NCBI GenBank assembly: GCA_964389545.1
Contig: CAYMDN010000002.1
Coordinates: 3,441 to 67,440 of the forward strand
Source of the DNA: UMGS1781 sp964389545
GTDB lineage: Bacteria; Bacillota; Clostridia; TANB77; CAG-508
Length of the DNA: 64,000 nt
Reading direction: 5' to 3'
A program made the translations under genes and the position numbers. This document shows, piece by piece, positions 36,837-46,516 of this stretch. Position 1 is the stretch's first letter. Every line of letters begins with the position of its first letter. Under the pieces are notes generated by a model that saw only the letters and a list, made by a program, of their open reading frames with translations, did no database searches and had not been told where the DNA came from.

Positions 36837-37925
36837 TTATTTTTTTTCTACCATGTTCTCCTGTTTATGTTTTCCTGATGGTAGTGCATATTGTTTAGCT
36901 GTTATAGAGTAGAAATATAATAATTGTGCATTTGTTGGTATAACAAAACACGTTACTAATTGTTCTTTATTCTCTAACATCATTATTGGTAATTGCATTG
37001 TATCTCTTATTTCTAGTAAATCTGTGAAGTTTTGTACTTTAAGAATTTGATATCCTTCCATATCAAATTCACCATCTATTTTTGAAATATAGCTATCATA
37101 GCTGTTTACTATCTTCTTTAAATTTCTATTATATTTTTCTTCACTTGTTGCATTTACTTTATTATATATTACATATCCCAATGCCACTACTGCATCACCT
37201 ACTAATAATATAATTCCAAATACTAATCCGCTTTTTCCTATTCCATGTTTTCCGCTATTATATGTTATAAAGTTATTCGCATTGGAAAGATCAAAATTTT
37301 TATCTATTGCTACAGTATTTTGGGCAAGTGGTATGTCTAAATTCATAACTGTTCCCATCGTCTTTGAAAATTCTTTATTTACTCCATCTATTCCAAAATC
37401 TAACTTAATACTTAATGTGCTTGTAACATTTTTTAAATTATATGAACCAACAAATTTTTTTATTAAATCATTATATTTTACGAAATCTATATTAATACTT
37501 TCTTCAATTATAATGTCCCTTTTTGCTTCTCCTGTTTTTTCATCAGTTAAGTCTTCTGAAGATGTATAAATACATCTTCCTGTTTTTTCGTCTTTTACAT
37601 TAACTGTTCCAATTATTTTATATTTGTACTCGTATTCTTCATTTAAGTCAAATTGATATTTGAATCTTGTATCAATACTTTTAATTAAATCTGCAATATA
37701 CTGGTTTCCTTCTTCCATATAATCAGTCTGGTAATATCCATTTTGATTAAGTTGGACTTTATATTCTAGATTTTTATTATCTTCATATGCAATTATATCT
37801 GTTTGTTTTGCAGTTAAAGAGTTCTTTATAAGTAATACGCCTGCAATTAAGACTACTATGGCAATAATAATCATTAATATATTGCTCTTTTTCTTATCTT
37901 CTTTCATCCAATCTAATTCTTCCAT
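36837..37925 (-). CDS. DUF5305-like membrane protein
   Basis: 362 residues from the ATG at 37925 (AGAAGG site); the TTG at 37961 is unsupported. Layout: cytoplasmic start, membrane helix (~18-36), an extracellular beta domain of ~180 residues (YKVQLNQNGYYQTDYM, YKYKIIGTVNVKDEKTG, DIPLAQNTVAIDK), a second helix (GLVFGIILLVGDAVVALGYV) and a cytoplasmic tail. This matches DUF5305, which accompanies SipW-type signal peptidases. Last gene of the TasA-like/signal peptidase/DUF5305 operon; a role in assembling or secreting the fibre protein is inferred from position. Confidence 0.82.
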   Translation of the reverse strand: MEELDWMKEDKKKSNILMIIIAIVVLIAGVLLIKNSLTAKQTDIIAYEDNKNLEYKVQLNQNGYYQTDYMEEGNQYIADLIKSIDTRFKYQFDLNEEYEYKYKIIGTVNVKDEKTGRCIYTSSEDLTDEKTGEAKRDIIIEESINIDFVKYNDLIKKFVGSYNLKNVTSTLSIKLDFGIDGVNKEFSKTMGTVMNLDIPLAQNTVAIDKNFDLSNANNFITYNSGKHGIGKSGLVFGIILLVGDAVVALGYVIYNKVNATSEEKYNRNLKKIVNSYDSYISKIDGEFDMEGYQILKVQNFTDLLEIRDTMQLPIMMLENKEQLVTCFVIPTNAQLLYFYSITAKQYALPSGKHKQENMVEKK

Positions 37926-37972
37926 ACTTTTCCTTCTCTCTTTCGTTTTTCTATAATTCAAACCATAAGTTA

Positions 37973-39100
37973 TTATTTTTTAAACGCATCATTAACCCAA
38001 ATTGTTGGCCAGCCTATGCCAATAACTCTTAATTTGACAATGCCTATTATTTCATCTTCTGTTCTATATCCTTCATCTTGTTGTTCATTATTTGTTCCTT
38101 TTGTAAAGAACAATTTCTCACCGTTTGTAATTTGTATTTTCTCAACCTTATGTATTATACGTATGTTTTCTTTTTTATATATTATAACTTGCCCTTCTTC
38201 TATATCCTGACCATCATATCTTTCATATATTACAGCATCACCTTTGTTTAAAGTACCTGTCATTGAATAACTTCCAACTACAAGCATACCATATTTAAAT
38301 TTGCAGGAAATTAGCATAACAATCATGACAACAATCAACATAGAAATAATAGCCGTAATATAACTTGCTTTTTTATTTTTTATTGCTTTTGTAAATATAT
38401 TCTTTTCAAAGTAGGCATCAACAATCATAAATATTAAGTATGGATAAATAATTCTATATACAGAAAGGAAAAACATATATATATTAGGTAATATACTAAT
38501 TGTATATGAATATAAAGTTGTAATTAATCTGTATACAACATTTGAAACCATTCCATATCTTTTTACCATATAGTTGCATAATAGATTTGTGCTAATTGCT
38601 GGAAAAATAATATATCCCACTAATTCTAATGCAACACTTAAATTTTTCCATTCGTGATAATACTTTATAAATGGAGTTATTTCTGCCATTATTAACCCTA
38701 GTGTTAATAGCACAAGTTGCCTTTTATTACATTTATTAATAAGTGTCTGTCTTATTATTTCTGTACATAATACAATACTGCAATATGGTAATACTGTATT
38801 AGTAAAAATACGCATATTAAAGCTATTTTGATTGTGGTAAAAGCCTGTAAAAATACCTATAAATAATAAAAATATCACATGAGCTACAGATAATGTTGTT
38901 ATTAATAAAATAACTCTTTTTTTGCTTGCTCCACCTATTTTTGATATTTTAAATATTTTCAAGATTGCAATTGTATCTATTAATAAAAAAAATACTAATA
39001 TATTTGTTTGATATTTTGTATTTGGCAAAAAAAGGTTAAAGAAAGTTATTATACAAATTAATATTAAAAAAATGTATTCTATTATTTTATCCTTTTTCAT
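37973..39100 (-). CDS. sipW: SipW-type (ER-type) signal peptidase I
   Basis: 375 residues. About seven N-terminal hydrophobic helices (unusual extra membrane domain) precede a C-terminal peptidase domain with VGSYSMTGTLNKGDAV (Ser nucleophile in S-M) and NIRIIHKVEKI, where His replaces the Lys of P-type enzymes. This Ser-His arrangement defines the SipW/eukaryotic class. In Bacillus, SipW cleaves TasA and TapA. Here the neighbouring TasA-like gene is the evident substrate. It lies 42 bases after that gene and 47 before the DUF5305 gene. Confidence 0.88.
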   Translation of the reverse strand: MKKDKIIEYIFLILICIITFFNLFLPNTKYQTNILVFFLLIDTIAILKIFKISKIGGASKKRVILLITTLSVAHVIFLLFIGIFTGFYHNQNSFNMRIFTNTVLPYCSIVLCTEIIRQTLINKCNKRQLVLLTLGLIMAEITPFIKYYHEWKNLSVALELVGYIIFPAISTNLLCNYMVKRYGMVSNVVYRLITTLYSYTISILPNIYMFFLSVYRIIYPYLIFMIVDAYFEKNIFTKAIKNKKASYITAIISMLIVVMIVMLISCKFKYGMLVVGSYSMTGTLNKGDAVIYERYDGQDIEEGQVIIYKKENIRIIHKVEKIQITNGEKLFFTKGTNNEQQDEGYRTEDEIIGIVKLRVIGIGWPTIWVNDAFKK

Positions 39101-39142
39101 TTGTTTATCTATACCTTTCTTTAACTATTTTTTACCAAATAA

Positions 39143-39700
39143 TTATGGATTTTCTGGTACTAATGGCTCTGCTTCGATTTCAACTGCTATTTTGTCTGTA
39201 CTTACATCATACATTACTGGTGCAACTTTTAATGTTGCTCTAACTTTTACATATGCAAAATCATCTGCATCTGTTGTTAAATCAACATCGTCATCAACAA
39301 CGCTTGTACCATCTGCATTACATCTTGTAGCTGTTATTTCGAAGTTGTCATCTGAACCTGAAACAGATTTTACTTTTACAGTATCTGCTGTAATATCTCC
39401 TATACTAACATTTTGTATTTTAAATACAGCTTCTCCGTAATCACCAACTTTTTCAAGTTTACTTACGTCTATTGTAGCTAAAACATCACTTTCAATATTT
39501 CCTTCTACAGCTGTATTTACACCGTCTTTGTTATATTGTGCAACCTCTACAAATTTAACTTTGAAATTATCTTCAGCTGCTGTAGCATTAGCATTACCAG
39601 TAATATTTATTCCTACAGCTGTTAATACTGCATATCCAACACCCATTAATAATACTGATACAAGTATTACTATTAATACTATTTTCTTTTGCTTTGTCAT
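39143..39700 (-). CDS. TasA/camelysin-like secreted protein with SipW-type signal
   Basis: 185 residues. KKIVLIVILVSVLLMGVGYA is a SipW-dependent-type signal followed by ALTAVG-like VLTAVGINITGNANATA. The mature part (~155 residues) is beta-rich and acidic, with FKVKFVEV, AVFKIQNVSIGDITA and TLKVAPV segments, as in TasA/camelysin fibre proteins. It ends in a short PENP tail with no membrane anchor. Probably a biofilm or surface-fibre subunit processed by the adjacent signal peptidase. First gene of the operon, with a GGAGG site. Confidence 0.78.
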   Translation of the reverse strand: MTKQKKIVLIVILVSVLLMGVGYAVLTAVGINITGNANATAAEDNFKVKFVEVAQYNKDGVNTAVEGNIESDVLATIDVSKLEKVGDYGEAVFKIQNVSIGDITADTVKVKSVSGSDDNFEITATRCNADGTSVVDDDVDLTTDADDFAYVKVRATLKVAPVMYDVSTDKIAVEIEAEPLVPENP

Positions 39701-39955
39701 TTTTTCACCTCCTTGTATCTATATGTACTTTACCTGTTTTAAGCAATATTTATATATTACTTATTATATTATAGTTTACTTAAAGTAAGTTTTCTATAGT
39801 TTATCGGAAATGTAAATAAAATGTATTATTAAAGCAATAATTTTGAAACATATGTCAAATAAAGTTGTAATAAACCAAATAATCTGTAATATTTGTAACA
39901 ATGCAAAGTAATGATAACATCTATCTTTTTATCTCTTACCCCTATATTACACGAC

Positions 39956-39987
39956 AAAAACCGCTGTATCAAATATACAGCGGTTTT
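39956..39987 (-). terminator. Terminator of tRNA-Arg
   Basis: AAAAACCGCTGTAT (39956-39969) pairs with ATACAGCGGTTTT (39975-39987), followed on the minus strand by TTTTTG. Confidence 0.85.
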
Positions 39988-39990
39988 AAT

Positions 39991-40067
<77 letters not shown>

Positions 40068-40209
40068 ATAACGTAATTTGTAACGCAGATATTATGATAC
40101 CATGTTTTTATGAAATAGTCAAGTTTTTTATCACAATTAGTTGAATTTTTAAATCTCTTTTGATATACTAATATAGCTATAAAAAGTCACAATAAGGGGG
40201 TTATCAACT

Positions 40210-41385
40210 ATGGGAAAGCATGCAAACACTAAAGATACTAATAAAACACGCACTAAAGTTGTTAAAAAAAATGTAAAAAAAGATAAAAGATATGAACCAA
40301 TAATGGATGATACTAAGAAGAAAAAATATGTCAGTAATGCTCCCGAGCATTTTGATGTAGCAAATAAAAAAAATATAAAGGCTGAGAAAAAAGCTATAAA
40401 GAAAGCAAAGAAGAAAAAACGTAGACGTATTGTCTTACTAATACTACTAGTATTAGTACTTGCTCTAGGAATTTTCGTAGGAGTTCGACTATACAGAGCT
40501 GGTGGAAATTGGCTTATGGCTTTACTTGGTCATGATCAAAACACAAGACAAAATTTAGACAAACTACAATTCTTAATTCTAGGCGAAAGTACAGGAAACT
40601 CTGACACTATTATAATTGCACAATATGATCCAAAAGATCAAACAGCAGCCTTATTCTCTATTCCAAGAGATACATTTGTTGGAGACGATTTAGATGATGC
40701 AACATGGACAGATAAAATCAACTCTAAATATGGACAAGGTAAAACTATAGAAAAAACTGTAGATGCTGTAAACAAAATTACTGGACTTAATATTCATTAC
40801 TACATATTAGTTGATACTGCTGCATTGAATAAACTAGTTGATATTATTGGTGGCCTAGATTTTAATGTTCCAATTGATATGGATTATGATGATCCTACAC
40901 AAGATTTAACAATACACTTTAAAGCAGGATATCAGCATCTTAGTGGAAAACAAGTTGAACAGCTTGTAAGATTTAGAAAAAACAATAATCGTTTAGGCGG
41001 ATATACAGGTGTTGATCACGATGATTTTGGAAGAATGAAAACACAACGTGATGTTATAATTGCTTTAGGAAAACAAACTCTTAAAGTTAAGAATATTACA
41101 GAAATAGGTTCAATTATTGATACTTTAAAAACATATGTCGATACAAACATGGATTTAAATGCAATCAAAGACTATATACCTTACGCAGTTGAATTAGATG
41201 CAAGTACAATAAAAACATCAAGGGTTCCTGGTAGTGATGGTTATGGAAATGGAATATATTTCTTTATACCAGATCTTGACGAAACAAAAGTAATTATTGA
41301 TGAATTATTTAATGGTATTGTACCTAAAACAGAGGAAGAAACAAATGATAACAGTACTGTAAATAATTCTACTTCTACAAACTAA
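40210..41385 (+). CDS. LytR-CpsA-Psr (LCP) family wall-polymer ligase
   Basis: 391 residues: a very basic cytoplasmic tail (KKAKKKKRRRIV), one membrane helix (~78-98), then the LCP domain. It has ALFSIPRDTFVG (conserved Arg-Asp), LVDIIGGLDFNVP and QVEQLVRFRKNN plus DFGRMKTQRDVI with the Arg residues that hold the pyrophosphate lipid. LCP enzymes attach wall teichoic acid or glycopolymers to peptidoglycan. A single-gene unit next to dacA on the opposite strand, with its own terminator. Confidence 0.95.
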   Translation: MGKHANTKDTNKTRTKVVKKNVKKDKRYEPIMDDTKKKKYVSNAPEHFDVANKKNIKAEKKAIKKAKKKKRRRIVLLILLVLVLALGIFVGVRLYRAGGNWLMALLGHDQNTRQNLDKLQFLILGESTGNSDTIIIAQYDPKDQTAALFSIPRDTFVGDDLDDATWTDKINSKYGQGKTIEKTVDAVNKITGLNIHYYILVDTAALNKLVDIIGGLDFNVPIDMDYDDPTQDLTIHFKAGYQHLSGKQVEQLVRFRKNNNRLGGYTGVDHDDFGRMKTQRDVIIALGKQTLKVKNITEIGSIIDTLKTYVDTNMDLNAIKDYIPYAVELDASTIKTSRVPGSDGYGNGIYFFIPDLDETKVIIDELFNGIVPKTEEETNDNSTVNNSTSTN

Positions 41386-41395
41386 TAATTTAATA

Positions 41396-41423
41396 AAAAA
41401 GAGGGCTATTATAACCCTCTTTT
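41396..41423. terminator. Bidirectional terminator
   Basis: AAAAGAGGG (41397-41405) pairs with CCCTCTTTT (41415-41423) between the convergent LCP and dacA genes. Confidence 0.87.
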
Positions 41424-41431
41424 CGTTATTT

Positions 41432-42666
41432 TTAGTATTGTACTTTTCTTATTTTCTTCATTCTTTTCTTTCTTTTTGTATAATCAATAAGTTTAAATGT
41501 TCCAAATACAAATATTAAAGTTATGAATAACAATATAAAGAACTGTGGCATATATGTTTTCTCAACATCATTGCCTGCAAGTAATTTTGATTTGTATGTT
41601 ATTCCGTCAATCTCATATATAACTTCCCCAATTACAGTTCCCTTTTCAATAGGAGCAACTAATTCGCTATTCAAAGTAACTTTAGGTTCTATTGTATATT
41701 CTGCATCATCTTTTATAATTGCAATTATATCTGTTTCTAATACTCCATTTAGTTTTCTTGTTTTTGCTGTTCCATCTTTTACATCTAAAGTTTGAATGTC
41801 CTCTCCCTTTTTTGCTATTGTTTTATTAGAATAGTTATCAAATCCATAGTTGAAAAGAGTTTTAATACTTGCATATCTTTCTGCTGAACTTTCACATTTT
41901 AATACTACTACATATAATTCCATATCGTTTTTAACTGCATATGTAGCTAAGCAACTGCCTGCTGGAGTCGTAAAACCTGTTTTTATACCTCTAGCATATT
42001 TGTAATATGCTGTTGGATCTCCGCTTCAGTAATAGACCATTTGTTGTTTCATATATTCTCTCTCTTCCTGTATTATCCTCTAATTTGAAGTATATTTTAT
42101 TTACTATTTCCTTTAAAGCATCATATTTCATCGCATATCTTGCAATTAAAGCCATATCATATGCTGTTGTGTAATGATTTTCATTATGAGTTCCATTTGT
42201 GTTTACAAAATGAGTATTTTTGCATCCTATTTCTGCTGCTTTTTTATTCATCAATTCTGCAAAAGCATCTATACTTCCAGATACGTGTATTGCTAGCATA
42301 TTAGCTATATCATTATATGAAGATATAAGTAATAGGTTTAACATCTGTTCTATTGTTGCTTGTTCACCATCATCCAGATTTGATGTTATATATCCTGATT
42401 GTATTCCTTCTAGTGCTTTATCTTCATCATAAGTTACAATATCTGTTAAATTACAATTTTCCATTACTACAATCGCTGTAAGCATTTTTGTTAAACTTGC
42501 AGGATATGCAGTATCATAAGTGTTTTTTTCATATAATACCTTTCCGCGTTCTACCATCCATTAAAACTGCATAACCAGCTGTTATATTTAGGTCTTCTGC
42601 ATATGTTATCGTTGAAAAAAGTATAATTAAAACTAATACAAAATATAAAGCTTTTTTTATTTTCAT
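41432..42666 (-). CDS. dacA: D-alanyl-D-alanine carboxypeptidase DacA, interrupted by two in-frame CGG
   Basis: The start ATG at 42666 (AAAGGAAAG site) encodes a signal peptide (KKALYFVLVLIILFSTITYA). Frame 1 reaches VLMDGRT then CGG (42544-42546); skipping C gives GGA and KVLYEKN. Frame 2 carries PASLTKM (S-x-x-K) and SSYND (S-x-N) to TNGLLLK, then CGG (42021-42023). Skipping C gives GGA and DPTAYYKYARGIKTGFT (K-T-G), then the PBP5 C-terminal domain, a membrane helix and a basic tail. Joined length is 410 residues with every motif intact. It trims the terminal D-Ala of peptidoglycan stem peptides. Each unshifted frame stops within a few codons. Confidence 0.9.
42020..42023 (-). other. CGG +1 shift site 2 in dacA
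   Basis: Minus-strand context CTG AAG C GGA GAT CCA. Base 42023 is skipped. It restores LLKGDPTAYYKYARGIKTG and the catalytic KTG. Confidence 0.88.
42543..42546 (-). other. CGG +1 shift site 1 in dacA
   Basis: Minus-strand context AGA ACG C GGA AAG GTA. Base 42546 is skipped. It restores DGRTGKVLYEKN, the conserved start of the penicillin-binding domain. Confidence 0.88.
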
Positions 42667-42745
42667 AAAATTCTTTCCTTTCATATTTATACATAACTAT
42701 AATAATATATTTTTAATTTAAAAACAAGTTTTTAGGAGGTTTACC

Positions 42746-43360
42746 ATGAAATTTTTAAAGAACAAAACCATGTATATATTAGTCTTTTCTATTGCCTTAA
42801 TTATTCTAGCTAGTATATATTTTTTCACACATGATTCTAATGAAGTCATATTAACTAATACTACTTCATTAACTGAAAATTATATATATCACCCAAATAC
42901 AGATGAAACAACTGAAAAAATTGCAATTCATATTACTGGAGAAGTTAATTCACCTGGAGTTGTATATATTCCAGCTAAATCTAGGATTATAGATGCTATT
43001 AAATTCGCTGATGGTTTAACAGAATCTGCTGATACAAATAAAGTTAATCTTGTATATGAGCTTAAAGATGGTCAGAAAATTTATATTCCAAGCATTTATG
43101 ATGAAAATACTTCTGAATATATCAGTGATGACGCAGGGAACAATGTATTAGATGACTCTTCTAACAATTCAGTTATTAATATAAATTCTGCCGATAAAAA
43201 AGTTCTAGAATCCTTACCTGGAATTGGTTCATCTATTGCAAATAGAATTATTGAATATCGAGCTCAAAATGGCAGCTTCAAATCTATTGATGAAATAATG
43301 AATATCCCAGGAATTGGTGAAAATAAATTTAATATTATTAAAGATTTTATATCGATTTAG
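42746..43360 (+). CDS. comEA: ComEA-like DNA-binding protein (SLBB plus helix-hairpin-helix)
   Basis: 204 residues: signal-anchor (YILVFSIALIILASIYFF), an SLBB domain (IAIHITGEVNSPGVVYIPA, then LVYELKDGQKIYIP), a Ser/Asn linker, and two helix-hairpin-helix motifs (ESLPGIGSSIANRIIEYR; NIPGIGENKFNIIKDF). ComEA binds DNA outside the membrane for uptake. No comEB or comEC follows; the gene is isolated before sigG. The family is well supported; competence as a trait is not shown. Confidence 0.92.
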   Translation: MKFLKNKTMYILVFSIALIILASIYFFTHDSNEVILTNTTSLTENYIYHPNTDETTEKIAIHITGEVNSPGVVYIPAKSRIIDAIKFADGLTESADTNKVNLVYELKDGQKIYIPSIYDENTSEYISDDAGNNVLDDSSNNSVININSADKKVLESLPGIGSSIANRIIEYRAQNGSFKSIDEIMNIPGIGENKFNIIKDFISI

Positions 43361-43473
43361 GCTTTCACTTTAGAATAAATTTTCCAAAACTGTGCATACT
43401 TATATTATGCTCCATGTAGAACACATTTGTTAAAACTACGTGGATAATATGTATACAGTTTGGAGGGTTCTGT

Positions 43474-44247
43474 TTGATTAATAAGGTAGAAATATGCAGT
43501 GTTAATACCGCAAAATTACCTGTGCTATCAAATAAAGAAAAGAATGAACTTTTAATAAAAATAAAAGATGGAGATAAAGAAGCAAGGGATTATTTTATAA
43601 ATGGGAATTTACGTTTAGTGCTAAGTGTTATTCAACGATTCAATGGTAGAGGTGAAAATATTGACGACCTATTTCAGGTAGGTTGTGTGGGATTAATTAA
43701 AGCTATAGATAATTTTGATACCACTCTAAATGTTCAATTTTCTACTTATGCAGTTCCAATGATTATTGGTGAAATTAGAAGGCATTTGAGAGATAATAAT
43801 CCAATCAGAGTCAGTAGATCCATGAGAGACTTAGCATATAAATCTTTGCAAGCCAAAGAAAAATTACTTAAAGAAAATCAAAAGGAGCCTACTGTTGAAG
43901 AAATTGCTAAAGAACTTAATGTAAGCAAAGAAGAAGTTGTTGTTAGTTTAGATTCTATACAAGACCCTGTTTCATTACAAGAGCCAGTATTTAATGAAGG
44001 TAGTGAAAGTATTTATATTATGGATCAAGTAAAAGACTCGAAAAATACAGATGAACTGTGGGCTGAAAGCATAACTATTTTAGAAGCAATGAAAAAATTA
44101 AATCCTAGAGAAAAAACAATTATTGCGAAACGTTTTTTTGATGGAAGAACTCAAATGGAAGTCGCAGAAGAAATTGGAATATCACAAGCACAAGTTTCAC
44201 GTCTCGAAAAGAACGCAATTGAACGAATCAAATCATTATATAACTAA
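43474..44247 (+). CDS. sigG: RNA polymerase sporulation sigma factor SigG
   Basis: 257 residues from a TTG at 43474 (GGAGGG, 6-base spacer). The N terminus NKVEICSVNTAKLPVLSNKE is the SigG-specific signature. Regions 2 (GNLRLVLSVIQRFNGRG, DLFQVGCVGLIKAIDNFD) and 4 (NPREKTIIAKRFFDGRTQME, EIGISQAQVSRLEKNA) follow. SigG directs late forespore transcription, including spore cortex genes. The usual spoIIGA-sigE neighbours are absent. No forespore promoter could be defined upstream. Confidence 0.93.
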   Translation: MINKVEICSVNTAKLPVLSNKEKNELLIKIKDGDKEARDYFINGNLRLVLSVIQRFNGRGENIDDLFQVGCVGLIKAIDNFDTTLNVQFSTYAVPMIIGEIRRHLRDNNPIRVSRSMRDLAYKSLQAKEKLLKENQKEPTVEEIAKELNVSKEEVVVSLDSIQDPVSLQEPVFNEGSESIYIMDQVKDSKNTDELWAESITILEAMKKLNPREKTIIAKRFFDGRTQMEVAEEIGISQAQVSRLEKNAIERIKSLYN

Positions 44248-44299
44248 ACTCAAAAGTAAGCTCTTATAGAAATCTGCTCTATCTTGCGAGATGTTTTGT

Positions 44300-44338
44300 T
44301 TTTTCAAGGCATTCTATAGTCTAGCATGCCTTGAAAAA
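44300..44338. repeat. 13-bp perfect inverted repeat after sigG
   Basis: TTTTTCAAGGCAT (44300-44312) is the exact complement of ATGCCTTGAAAAA (44326-44338) around a 13-base loop. No T-run follows the right arm on either strand, so it is not a simple terminator. Confidence 0.6.
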
Positions 44339-44415
44339 TTAACCATCTATGTGGAGCTATTTTAAGAAAATTTTATATTTTCATAGTGTTATTACTAAAT
44401 TGCTCATATAACTTC

Positions 44416-45435
44416 CTATTTGCTTAATTCTTTATCTGCTTTATTTTTAAACTCATCAATTTTTGCAGTAATTTCTGCCCTTTTTAATGCTGGTGCAAAT
44501 ATAAATCTTGCCGCATTTTTATTCATTTGTATTAAATCATTGTATGTTAAATTTGTGTTTTTTAATATCCAATCATATTCTTCTAAAATATTAGTATTTG
44601 ATACCGTATTATTATCTGTACTTATTGTTATAAACAGTCCATATCTATATAATTCTTCCAGAGGATGTTTTCCTTCTACTGCTTGTGTTTGTAAATTACT
44701 AATTGGACAAACTTCTAGTGGAATTTCCATTATTCTCAAAATATCCATTAATTTCTTGTCCTCTACGCTTCTTACTCCATGTCCTATTCTTTTTGCTCCA
44801 AATCTTAAAGCTGTTTTTATACTATCCGGTCCATCCGCTTCTCCCGCATGTATTGTATATGGTATTCCTTGTTTTATTGCTTCTTTAAAAATATATCCGT
44901 AATCTATTGTTGGAAAAATTGCTTCCGCTCCTGCTAAATCTATTGCTGACACCCCTTTGTTTAAATACTTTTTAGCTGAACTGACTGCTTGTAAATTTGT
45001 TTCAGATTTTTCTCCTCTCATACAGCATAAAATTAAACTTCCATCTATTCCAAACTCGGCTTTTGCTCTTTCCATTCCTCTTATAGCTGCTTCTACCACT
45101 TCATTACAGCTTAGACCTTTTTCCATATGTTTTGTTGGTGCAAATCTAACTTCTGCGTATATTACATTTTGCTTACTCAAATCTTCAAATAATTCATATG
45201 TTGCTTCTTCGATGTTTTCAGCTTCTTGTAATACTTGTGCTGGTAAATCAAATTTTTGTAAATACTCGTTTAAATCTCTGCAGTCTTTGTCTACTCTCAA
45301 CATTTTAGTAACTTCTTCCAAGCTTTTTTCTATTCCTTGTTTTTGTAGCCATCTTTGTACACTTGTTGGTCTTAGTGATCCATCTAAATGTAAATGTAAA
45401 ATTACTTTTGGCATATTATTAAGTGCTTCTTGCAT
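44416..45435 (-). CDS. add: Adenosine deaminase
   Basis: 339 residues, standard length. HLHLDGSLRP (zinc His pair), HAGEADGPDSIKTAL (His-Ala-Gly-Glu active site), RIGHGVR and ISTDNNTVSNT (Asp zinc ligands) are all present. It deaminates adenosine and deoxyadenosine to inosine and deoxyinosine. Placed 12 bases after the DnaJ-like gene on the same strand, likely one transcript. Confidence 0.97.
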   Translation of the reverse strand: MQEALNNMPKVILHLHLDGSLRPTSVQRWLQKQGIEKSLEEVTKMLRVDKDCRDLNEYLQKFDLPAQVLQEAENIEEATYELFEDLSKQNVIYAEVRFAPTKHMEKGLSCNEVVEAAIRGMERAKAEFGIDGSLILCCMRGEKSETNLQAVSSAKKYLNKGVSAIDLAGAEAIFPTIDYGYIFKEAIKQGIPYTIHAGEADGPDSIKTALRFGAKRIGHGVRSVEDKKLMDILRIMEIPLEVCPISNLQTQAVEGKHPLEELYRYGLFITISTDNNTVSNTNILEEYDWILKNTNLTYNDLIQMNKNAARFIFAPALKRAEITAKIDEFKNKADKELSK

Positions 45436-45447
45436 AATTAAAGCCTC

Positions 45448-46365
45448 CTATTTTATTCTAAAAATATCTGTTCTTGGATTAAATGTAGATACCTCTTCTA
45501 GCTTTTTAAATAAGTTTTGTTCTTCATCTGTTAATTGTCTAGGTACAACTGTTTTAATTTCTGCTATTAAATTTCCTCTGCCTCCTACTCCATCATTATA
45601 TCCTTTATTTTCAACTCTAATTCTTTCTCCGCTTTGTGATCCTGCTGGTACATCAATTGTTATATTTTCTTCCATTGAATTAATATTAACACTTTTACCT
45701 AATGCTGCTTCCCAAGGTGTTATATAGAGGTTTGTTATAATATCATTTCCTTCTAACCAGAATTTATCATTTTTAGAAATTTTTATTTGTATATATAAAT
45801 CTCCGTTTGCTCCTCCAGAAGAGCTTACTTTTCCCTGTCCAGCTAATCTGATTTTTGCACCATCTTTTATGCCTTTTGGAATCTTTATAGAAAATGTTGT
45901 TATCTTTCCATCAACATTTCTTATTGAAATTTTTTTATCTAATCCATAATAGGCTTCTTCTAAACTAACTTCTATTTCTGTATCAATATCCTCACCTTTA
46001 ATACCAATGTTTGGTTTTGTAACAGATACATTCTCCCTTTTATCTTCGTTAGCATTTCCAAAGAAAACTGTAAAAAGTTCATTCATTGCTGTTCCATTTG
46101 GTTTTTTCTCACCACTTTGAGCAACTTTTTTTCTCTTTCCTATTTTAGATTTCCATGCTCTATCATATTTTTTTCTTGTTTTCTCTTCAGATAATACTTT
46201 ATAGGCTTCATTAATATCTTTAAAACGTTCCTCTGCACCTGGATTCATTTTATTTATATCTGGATGATATTTTTTGGCTTGCTCTCTAAATGCATTTTTA
46301 ATTTGTTGAACACTAGCTTTGTTATCTTCCAAGTCCAATATTTTATAATAATCTTTGAATATCAT
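45448..46365 (-). CDS. DnaJ-class co-chaperone without zinc finger (CbpA-like)
   Basis: 305 residues: J domain (KDYYKILDLEDNKAS, KYHPDINKMNP with the HPD triad, EAYKVLSEEKTRKKYDRAW), a linker, then two DnaJ C-terminal beta domains (DIDTEIEVSLEEAYYGLDKK, ITIDVPAGSQSGERIRVENK). The CxxCxGxG zinc finger is absent, as in CbpA. It stimulates an Hsp70. First gene of a two-gene unit with add, divergent from the HD-GYP gene. Confidence 0.93.
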   Translation of the reverse strand: MIFKDYYKILDLEDNKASVQQIKNAFREQAKKYHPDINKMNPGAEERFKDINEAYKVLSEEKTRKKYDRAWKSKIGKRKKVAQSGEKKPNGTAMNELFTVFFGNANEDKRENVSVTKPNIGIKGEDIDTEIEVSLEEAYYGLDKKISIRNVDGKITTFSIKIPKGIKDGAKIRLAGQGKVSSSGGANGDLYIQIKISKNDKFWLEGNDIITNLYITPWEAALGKSVNINSMEENITIDVPAGSQSGERIRVENKGYNDGVGGRGNLIAEIKTVVPRQLTDEEQNLFKKLEEVSTFNPRTDIFRIK

Positions 46366-46458
46366 TTTTCTCTCCTTTATGGAATTTCTGTTTTATGTTT
46401 ACCAAATTAAATTATACCATATTTTACCTGCGTTTTTCAACTTTTTTCTCATTTTTTC

Positions 46459-46486
46459 TTGCTTTTTCAAATATTTATTATATAAT
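46459..46486 (+). promoter_or_regulatory. Promoter of the HD-GYP regulator
   Basis: TTGCTT (46459-46464), 16-base spacer, TATAAT (46481-46486). Confidence 0.6.
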
Positions 46487-46516
46487 CAATGTAACCTATT
46501 ATGTGGAGGTATTAAT

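Noticed and set aside
43390..43460. SigF/SigG-type promoter upstream of sigG
   Set aside because: A GCATA is present but no matching GG-rich -10 at the right spacing.
44300..44338. SigG terminator
   Set aside because: The stem is perfect but is flanked by A-rich sequence, not T-rich, on the plus strand.
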